NCBI GenBank assembly: GCA_027314825.1
Contig: DAHVAB010000203.1
Location: forward strand, 1-5,017
Direction of reading: 5' to 3'
Length of the DNA: 5,017 nt
Source of the DNA: Solirubrobacterales bacterium
Lineage (GTDB): Bacteria; Actinomycetota; Thermoleophilia; Solirubrobacterales; Solirubrobacteraceae
Below the pieces are notes generated by a model. That model ran no database searches. It saw only the letters and a list, made by a program, of their open reading frames with translations, and had not been told where the DNA came from. The translations under genes and the position numbers were made by a program. How positions within the stretch are numbered: position 1 is the stretch's first letter; each line of letters opens with the position of its first letter. Positions 1-3,483 of the stretch are shown here, one piece after another.

Positions 1-113
1 GGAAGCGGGTCCGGCGGCTGGTAGAAGCCGGCCGAACCCGGCGTCTGGCGCCGCGGCGGCGAGACCAGCAGCACGTGGGCGCCGGTAAGCCGTGCGATCC
101 CGAGCACGTTCAT
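1..113 (-). CDS. 5' fragment of an unidentified gene
   Basis: An open frame starts at the ATG at 113 and runs leftward off the window with no stop, giving 37 codons. The start is supported by a strong Shine-Dalgarno sequence (AGGAGG, minus strand 127-122) 8 nt upstream. A second in-frame ATG at 119 lies only 2 nt from that site and is less likely. The protein begins MNVLGIARLTGAHVLLVSPP, followed by a Pro/Gly/Arg-rich stretch ending near FYQPPDP. The short hydrophobic run (AHVLLV) could be a first beta strand, but it is too short to be a signal or membrane segment by itself. I do not recognise the family. The gene lies 134 bp downstream of the response regulator on the same strand, so it could share its transcript, although two hairpin-capable sequences separate them. 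Existence of a real gene is likely; function is unknown. Confidence 0.55.
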   Translation of the reverse strand, partial: MNVLGIARLTGAHVLLVSPPRRQTPGSAGFYQPPDPL

Positions 114-119
114 CCCCAT

Positions 120-127
120 CTCCTCCT
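120..127 (-). promoter_or_regulatory. Ribosome binding site of the gene leaving the left edge
   Basis: The minus strand reads AGGAGGAG at 127-120, directly before the close pair ATG GGG ATG. The AGGAGG core is 8 nt from the ATG at 113 but only 2 nt from the ATG at 119, which favours 113. A second GGAGGAG lies a few bases further upstream (minus strand, about 140-134) and has no start codon at a suitable distance. Confidence 0.6.
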
Positions 128-157
128 CAGTTCTCCTCCGAGCCGCACAACTAGCAG

Positions 158-180
158 CCGGCGCGGACGGCGCGCGCCGG
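158..180. other. GC-only hairpin in the intergenic gap
   Basis: CCGGCGCG at 158-165 pairs perfectly with CGCGCCGG at 173-180 across a 7-nt loop. It lies between the response regulator stop and the next leftward gene. No T-run follows on either strand, so it is not a classic intrinsic terminator. In DNA this GC-rich such stems also arise by chance, so a role is only possible. Confidence 0.25.
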
Positions 181-215
181 TGGAGTGGGGAAGCGCGCGC
201 GCCGACACGCTTTCA

Positions 216-232
216 TGCATGCGCTGCATGCA
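216..232 (-). terminator. Possible hairpin terminator after the response regulator
   Basis: TGCATGC (216-222) pairs with GCATGCA (226-232) around a 3-nt loop, starting 15 bases past the regulator's TGA stop in the leftward direction. The arms are themselves palindromic, so the same bases can be read as a direct repeat with a 9-bp period. On the minus strand the stem is followed by TGAAAGCG rather than a T-run, so this would be an atypical terminator of the L-shaped kind reported in actinobacteria. Its position supports the call and its tail does not. Confidence 0.3.
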
Positions 233-247
233 CTCAGGGCTACCCGC

Positions 248-1069
248 TCAGGAGAGAAGCCCGATCCGCTGCGCCAGCTGCACGGCCTCCGCGCGGTTGC
301 GGGCACCGAGCTTTCGGTACAGCGCGCTCGTGTGCTCCTTGACCGTATGGGGAGAGAGGAACAGCGCCTTCGCGATCTCCCGGTTGGTCGACCCGCCGGC
401 GATCATCGTGAGGATCTCCCGCTCACGGTCGCTCAGCGACGGCGCGCCCGGATCCTCATCGACGAACGCGCTCCTGCCCGCGCCGACCAGCTGCACCAGC
501 CTCGCGATCTCGCCCGCGGGAGCATCCTTGGAGACGAACCCGACGGCGCCCGCGGCCATCGCGGCCCGCGGGGAGATCCGGCCGGCACCCGAGATCAGGA
601 GAACGCGTGGCGCCGGCGCCTCGGCACGCAGCTTCTCGCAGACCTCCGGGCCCGACTCGCCGCCCAGGAACAGGTCGACGATCGCCACGTGGGGCTCGTA
701 GCGGCGGCAGGCGGCGATCGCCTCCGCGCCGGTCGCGGCCCCGACGCAGCGCTCCACCCACGGCTGCTGGCCGAGCATCAGGCGGAAGCCCCACTGCACG
801 ACATCATGGTCATCCACCACCAGGATCCGCAGGCGGCGCCCGTGCAGCAGTCCCTCCTCGACGGTGGCGGGCACCGTCCCGGAGACGCCGGCCGACGGCC
901 GCCCGCGCGCGCCGGGCGCAATCCCCTTCCCGGCGGTGGCGGAGGCGCGCCCCGACACGCCGGCCGATCGCCGCCCGCTCGCGCCGGGCGCAATCCCCTC
1001 CTCGCCGGTGACGGGCGCCCTCGCCGACACGCCAGCCGATCCGCTCATCGCTGTCCGCTCCGCAGCCAT
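248..1069 (-). CDS. NarL/LuxR-family response regulator with repeat-extended N terminus
   Basis: The 273-residue product is a cytoplasmic two-component response regulator that would bind DNA when phosphorylated. A receiver domain spans about residues 80-197, with acidic Asp86/Asp87 in LVVDDHD, the probable phospho-acceptor Asp132 in VDLFLGG, Ser160 in LLISG, and the conserved Lys181 in FVSKDAP. A LuxR-type helix-turn-helix spans about 212-272 (LSDREREIL, TNREIAKAL, SPHTVKEHTSALYRKL). NarL-type regulators are usually about 210-220 residues; the excess here is N-terminal and made of a 24-residue tandem repeat (residues 11-79). The ATG at 1069 follows the kinase stop by 16 bp, so the two genes are very probably co-transcribed and the kinase is the likely phosphodonor. 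The ribosome site at 1069 is weak (GGTGGTG). The in-frame ATG at 1048 has GGAG 9 nt upstream and is a fair alternative. Identity is firm; target genes and the exact start are unknown. Confidence 0.93.
   Translation of the reverse strand: MAAERTAMSGSAGVSARAPVTGEEGIAPGASGRRSAGVSGRASATAGKGIAPGARGRPSAGVSGTVPATVEEGLLHGRRLRILVVDDHDVVQWGFRLMLGQQPWVERCVGAATGAEAIAACRRYEPHVAIVDLFLGGESGPEVCEKLRAEAPAPRVLLISGAGRISPRAAMAAGAVGFVSKDAPAGEIARLVQLVGAGRSAFVDEDPGAPSLSDREREILTMIAGGSTNREIAKALFLSPHTVKEHTSALYRKLGARNRAEAVQLAQRIGLLS
833..1039 (-). repeat. Three-copy 72-bp tandem repeat inside the response regulator 5' end
   Basis: Units lie at 968-1039, 896-967 and 833-895 (the last shortened to 63 bp). The first two match at 59 of 72 bases by my count. 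In the regulator frame each unit begins SAGVS and the first two contain GIAPGA followed by a Gly/Arg stretch; the third diverges and runs straight into the receiver domain. The period is a whole number of codons, so the frame is kept. The translated region is rich in Gly, Ala, Ser and Arg and is probably disordered. Confidence 0.9.
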
Positions 1070-1085
1070 GGCGCAGCTGCACCAC

Positions 1086-2297
1086 CTAGCCGGTGGGCGC
1101 GACCATCCTCACCTGCCAGATTCCCGGCTCGCACTCGCCGAACTCCAGCACGCCCCCCTGCTGCAGCGCCTCCAGCGCGGCCAGGCGCAGTCCGATCCCA
1201 CCGCGAGCCGATCGGTCGCGGCGGCCGGCGCCGTCGTTGCGGACACGGAGCGTGAACGCGCCGTCGTCATGGCCGAGGGCCACCTCGATCCGGCTCGTCT
1301 CGGCGTGCTTCTCCGCGTTGCGCACCGCCTCGATCAGGATCGACTGCGCGAGCGCCTGCAGCTGTGCGGGGACCTGGGTCGGATCTCCGCCGGCAAGCTC
1401 GATCCGCAGCTCAGGGTGCAGCGCCTGCATCCGCTGCAGCTCCTCGGCGAAGCTCACGCCCGTCGGCGGGGCCGAGCGTCCCAGCGGCCGCTGCAGCGCC
1501 GCGCGCAGCTCGCCGAGTGCGGCCTGAACCTCCTCGGCGCAGCGCCGCTGCGCATCGGCATCCAGCAGCTCACCGCCGGAGAGCGCGAGCGAAACCCCGA
1601 AGAGGCGCTGGATCACCCCCTCATGGATCTCCCTGGCCAGGTCGATCCGCTGCTGCAGCTGACGGCTTCGCTCGCTGTAGCCGGTGGCCCGCCGCGCCAC
1701 TGAGGCCATCGCCATCGCCTTGCCGAGCGTCCAGAGGAGATGCCGCTCCTCCTCGGTGATCTCCGGGCGGGCCGGATCGCGCTCGCTGAGGACCACCCCG
1801 ACATAGCGGCCCGCGGCGGCCATCGGCGTGCAGATGATCGGCACGCCCTCCAGGAGCTCGCGCAGCGACTCCGGGATCGCGAAGTCCTCGGCGCCCACCA
1901 CCTGCAGCACCCTGTCCTCGGCCAGCGCGCGGCGCGCGACCGGCACAGAGTCGACGGTCACATGGAGCCCGGCGAAGCTTGCCAGCTCGATGTTGTGCGC
2001 GCCGACCGCCCGCACCCGCCGGCGGACGCTGTCATACCGGAACATGATCGCGCGCCTCATCGAGGCGAGCCGGCAGATCGCCTCGCAGAGGCTGGAGAAG
2101 AAGGCATCGGGCGGCGATCCCTCCCCCACTCCGAGCAGGAGGTCGGAGATCACGTCGAAGGCCTCGACGTGGCCGCTGGCTGCGTCCAGCGCGCTCAACG
2201 TGGAGGGCCCGCCCCTTCTGGCGCCCGCCCCTGTGCGGGCACGCGGCCTGTGCGGCGCAAGATGTTGCACCGCGGGATGATCCCACCAACTGAGCAT
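1086..2297 (-). CDS. Soluble GAF-domain sensor histidine kinase (HisKA_3/NarX-DegS type)
   Basis: This is a cytoplasmic sensor kinase that autophosphorylates on histidine and should pass the phosphate to the adjacent response regulator. With the ATG at 2297 it has 403 residues. A GAF-like sensory domain covers about 46-200. A short helical linker leads to the HisKA_3 dimerisation motif LAREIHEGVIQRLFG with phospho-accepting His225. The ATPase domain follows, with an N box (EAVRNAEKHA, Asn327), NDGAG at 354-358 and a glycine box GGIGL at 366-370. No membrane segment is visible, so the signal is probably intracellular or diffusible. The start is uncertain: the ATG at 2297 has no clear ribosome site and sits inside a palindrome. 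The frame stays open to a GTG at 2405, and a TTG at 2198 would drop the Arg/Gly/Pro-rich first 33 residues while keeping the GAF domain. The TAG stop lies 16 bp before the regulator. Confidence 0.88.
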   Translation of the reverse strand: MLSWWDHPAVQHLAPHRPRARTGAGARRGGPSTLSALDAASGHVEAFDVISDLLLGVGEGSPPDAFFSSLCEAICRLASMRRAIMFRYDSVRRRVRAVGAHNIELASFAGLHVTVDSVPVARRALAEDRVLQVVGAEDFAIPESLRELLEGVPIICTPMAAAGRYVGVVLSERDPARPEITEEERHLLWTLGKAMAMASVARRATGYSERSRQLQQRIDLAREIHEGVIQRLFGVSLALSGGELLDADAQRRCAEEVQAALGELRAALQRPLGRSAPPTGVSFAEELQRMQALHPELRIELAGGDPTQVPAQLQALAQSILIEAVRNAEKHAETSRIEVALGHDDGAFTLRVRNDGAGRRDRSARGGIGLRLAALEALQQGGVLEFGECEPGIWQVRMVAPTG

Positions 2298-2306
2298 CCG
2301 GGATGC
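2274..2306. promoter_or_regulatory. Two adjacent palindromes at the kinase start
   Basis: GGGAT-G-ATCCC (2274-2284, centre 2279) and GCATCC-G-GGATGC (2294-2306, centre 2300) are perfect palindromes around a single central base. They share the ATCC/GGAT core, and their centres are 21 bp apart, close to two helical turns. The second contains the candidate kinase ATG (2297, minus strand). They could be a tandem operator or an RNA structure masking the start. If translation begins at 2297 the first palindrome is coding. The function is inference. Confidence 0.3.
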
Positions 2307-2322
2307 CCAGCGGCTGCACCTA

Positions 2323-2338
2323 CCCCCCGTTTGGGGGG
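2323..2338 (-). terminator. C6/G6 hairpin after the dehydrogenase gene
   Basis: CCCCCC (2323-2328) and GGGGGG (2333-2338) flank a GTTT loop, forming a perfect 6-bp stem about 90 bp past the dehydrogenase stop and about 25 bp before the kinase ATG. On the minus strand it is followed by TAGGTGCAG with no T-run, so termination efficiency is doubtful. It may act as a partial terminator or attenuator between the dehydrogenase and the two-component genes. Confidence 0.35.
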
Positions 2339-2356
2339 CCGACGCGCCCGGACGGG

Positions 2357-2464
2357 GAGCATCAGACGCCCCGCCCGCCGGCCGTGGCCCTCGATCGCGG
2401 CGCACCGCACACGCGGCCGCAGAGCATCAGACGCCCCGCCCGCCGGTCGTGGCCCTCGATCGCG
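2357..2464. repeat. 43-bp direct duplication spanning the dehydrogenase 3' end
   Basis: Copies at 2357-2399 and 2422-2464 match at 42 of 43 bases (C at 2382, T at 2447), with 22 unrelated bases between them (period 65 bp). On the minus strand the 2422-2464 copy encodes the last residues of the dehydrogenase (ending TTGGRGV) and its TGA stop. The other copy is a nearly exact echo just downstream in the gap before the kinase, with its own TGA in the equivalent place. No transposase, target-site duplication or terminal inverted repeat accompanies it. Confidence 0.93.
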
Positions 2465-3365
2465 CCGCTCCGTCGGGAGACGCGGTGGCGCCCCGCTCGG
2501 CTGCGTACTCATAGAACCCTCTCCCCGACTTGCGCCCCAGCCGGCCCGCGGCGAGCATCCTCTTCAGCAGCGGCGGCGGCGCATACTCGGTCTGCTTGAA
2601 CTCCTCGTACAGCGACTGACAAACCGCATACAGCACATCCAGGCCGATGAAGTCGCAGAGCGTGAGCGGGCCCATCGGGTGTCCGCAGCCGAGCGCCATG
2701 CCCTTGTCGATGTCCTCCCTGGTCGCGAACTCGTCTTCGAACATCCTCACCGCGGCCATCAGGTAGGGCACCAGCAGCATGTTCACGATGAACCCGGAGC
2801 GGTCCTTGGTCGCGATCGGCTGCTTGCCGAGGCTCTCCACGAACTCCCCCGCGAAGCGCAGCGTCTCCGGGGAGGTGTCGAGCGCCTTCACCACCTCGAC
2901 GAGCCGCATCACCGGCACGGGCGAGAAGAAGTGCAGCCCCAGCACGCGGCCGGGGCAGCTGACGGCGGAGGCCAGGCCGGCGATCGGGATCGAGGAGGTA
3001 TTCGACGCCAGCAGCGTGCTCTCCGGCACGATCCGGTCGAGCCGCCGAAACCAGTCGACCTTGACCTCCAGATCCTCGACGATCGCCTCGATCACCAGCG
3101 CCGCCTCGGCCAGATCCTCGGCGGACTCCAGGTAGCTGACCCGCCCGATCAGCGCCTCGCCCTGCCCGTAGGCGAGCTTGCCGGAGGAGACCGCCCGTCC
3201 GACCGACTTTCGCAACCGCTGTGCCGAGGCTGCCCGCGCGTCGGCGACCGGCTCATACAGCAGCACGGAGTGACCGGCTCGAGCCACCGCCTCGGCGATG
3301 CCGCCGCCCATGAAGCCTCCGCCGAGCACGCCGACGGCGATCGGCTCCGACTCAGATCGACCCAT
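2427..3365 (-). CDS. hbd: 3-hydroxyacyl-CoA (3-hydroxybutyryl-CoA) dehydrogenase
   Basis: This cytosolic enzyme oxidises an L-3-hydroxyacyl-CoA, typically 3-hydroxybutyryl-CoA, to the 3-ketoacyl-CoA with NAD(P)+, as in butyrate metabolism and beta-oxidation. The 312-residue product has the Rossmann loop GGGFMG at 15-20, SNTSS at 121-125, the catalytic-loop motif GLHFFSPVPVMRLVEVV with probable catalytic His145 and its partner Glu157, and GFIVN at 191-195. The C-terminal helical domain has GHPMGPLTLCDFIGLD and ends at GRKSGRGFYEY near 287. Stand-alone members are about 280-290 residues, so the last 25 or so (Ala/Arg/Gly-rich) are an unusual tail, and its end lies in the 43-bp duplication. The ATG at 3365 follows AAGGAGGTG; the frame is open further upstream, but that is antisense to the mutase start and lacks homology. 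Substrate chain length cannot be read from sequence, and PaaH/FadB2-type roles remain possible. Confidence 0.93.
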   Translation of the reverse strand: MGRSESEPIAVGVLGGGFMGGGIAEAVARAGHSVLLYEPVADARAASAQRLRKSVGRAVSSGKLAYGQGEALIGRVSYLESAEDLAEAALVIEAIVEDLEVKVDWFRRLDRIVPESTLLASNTSSIPIAGLASAVSCPGRVLGLHFFSPVPVMRLVEVVKALDTSPETLRFAGEFVESLGKQPIATKDRSGFIVNMLLVPYLMAAVRMFEDEFATREDIDKGMALGCGHPMGPLTLCDFIGLDVLYAVCQSLYEEFKQTEYAPPPLLKRMLAAGRLGRKSGRGFYEYAAERGATASPDGAARSRATTGGRGV

Positions 3366-3370
3366 CGCAG

Positions 3371-3379
3371 CACCTCCTT
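3371..3379 (-). promoter_or_regulatory. Strong ribosome binding site of the dehydrogenase
   Basis: The minus strand reads AAGGAGGTG at 3379-3371, nearly the full anti-Shine-Dalgarno complement. The AGGAGG core ends 7 nt before the ATG at 3365. It fixes the start and excludes the longer open frame that continues upstream to about 3806. Confidence 0.85.
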
Positions 3380-3411
3380 GGACTCGGGGAAACGTGGTCG
3401 TGCGCGGACTC

Positions 3412-3438
3412 AGAATACACTCGCACGGTCCGCGACAA
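3412..3438 (-). promoter_or_regulatory. Candidate promoter for the dehydrogenase
   Basis: The minus strand carries TATTCT at 3417-3412, a good TANNNT-type -10, about 47 nt before the ATG. A partial -35, TTGTCG (3438-3433), lies upstream with a short 15-bp spacer and matches the TTGACA consensus at 4 of 6 positions. Transcription would begin near 3405 and leave a leader of about 40 nt that includes the strong ribosome site. The call is by inspection only. Confidence 0.4.
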
Positions 3439-3446
3439 ATACGCGG
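3430..3446. promoter_or_regulatory. Candidate operator between the divergent genes
   Basis: CCGCG (3430-3434) and CGCGG (3442-3446) form an inverted repeat around the AT-rich spacer ACAAATA. It overlaps the possible -35 of the dehydrogenase promoter and lies about 24 bp upstream of the mutase -10, where one bound dimer could act on both genes. The half-sites are only 5 bp and all G/C, so chance occurrence in this genome is quite possible. Confidence 0.25.
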
Positions 3447-3469
3447 TCGCCCGACTATCGCCCAACCGC

Positions 3470-3483
3470 TATTCTCTGGCGCA
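3470..3483 (+). promoter_or_regulatory. Candidate leaderless promoter of the mutase
   Basis: TATTCT at 3470-3475 is a TANNNT-type -10 whose last base is 7 nt before the A of the mutase ATG at 3483. There is no purine-rich ribosome site in the bases before that ATG. Together these suggest transcription starts at or next to the start codon, a leaderless mRNA common in actinobacteria. No convincing -35 is seen. The hexamer is identical to the proposed -10 of the divergent dehydrogenase promoter. Confidence 0.5.

Noticed and set aside
185..1255. A 356-codon plus-strand open frame across the response regulator
   Set aside because: It lies opposite the regulator and the kinase 3' end, is dominated by Arg, Ala, Pro and Gly, and has no recognisable domain. 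The minus-strand genes explain this DNA fully.
1140..1700. Many CTGCAG hexamers across the kinase gene
   Set aside because: They fall mainly at Leu-Gln and related codons in helical segments and follow from codon preference, with no regular spacing.
864..1703. A 279-codon plus-strand open frame opposite the kinase and regulator
   Set aside because: It is antisense to conserved HisKA_3 and ATPase motifs and shows no family features of its own.
2298..2405. Longer kinase start at GTG 2405
   Set aside because: The added 36 residues are Arg/Gly/Pro-rich, run through one copy of the 43-bp repeat, and lack a ribosome site. A start at 2297 or further in is more plausible, though not proven.
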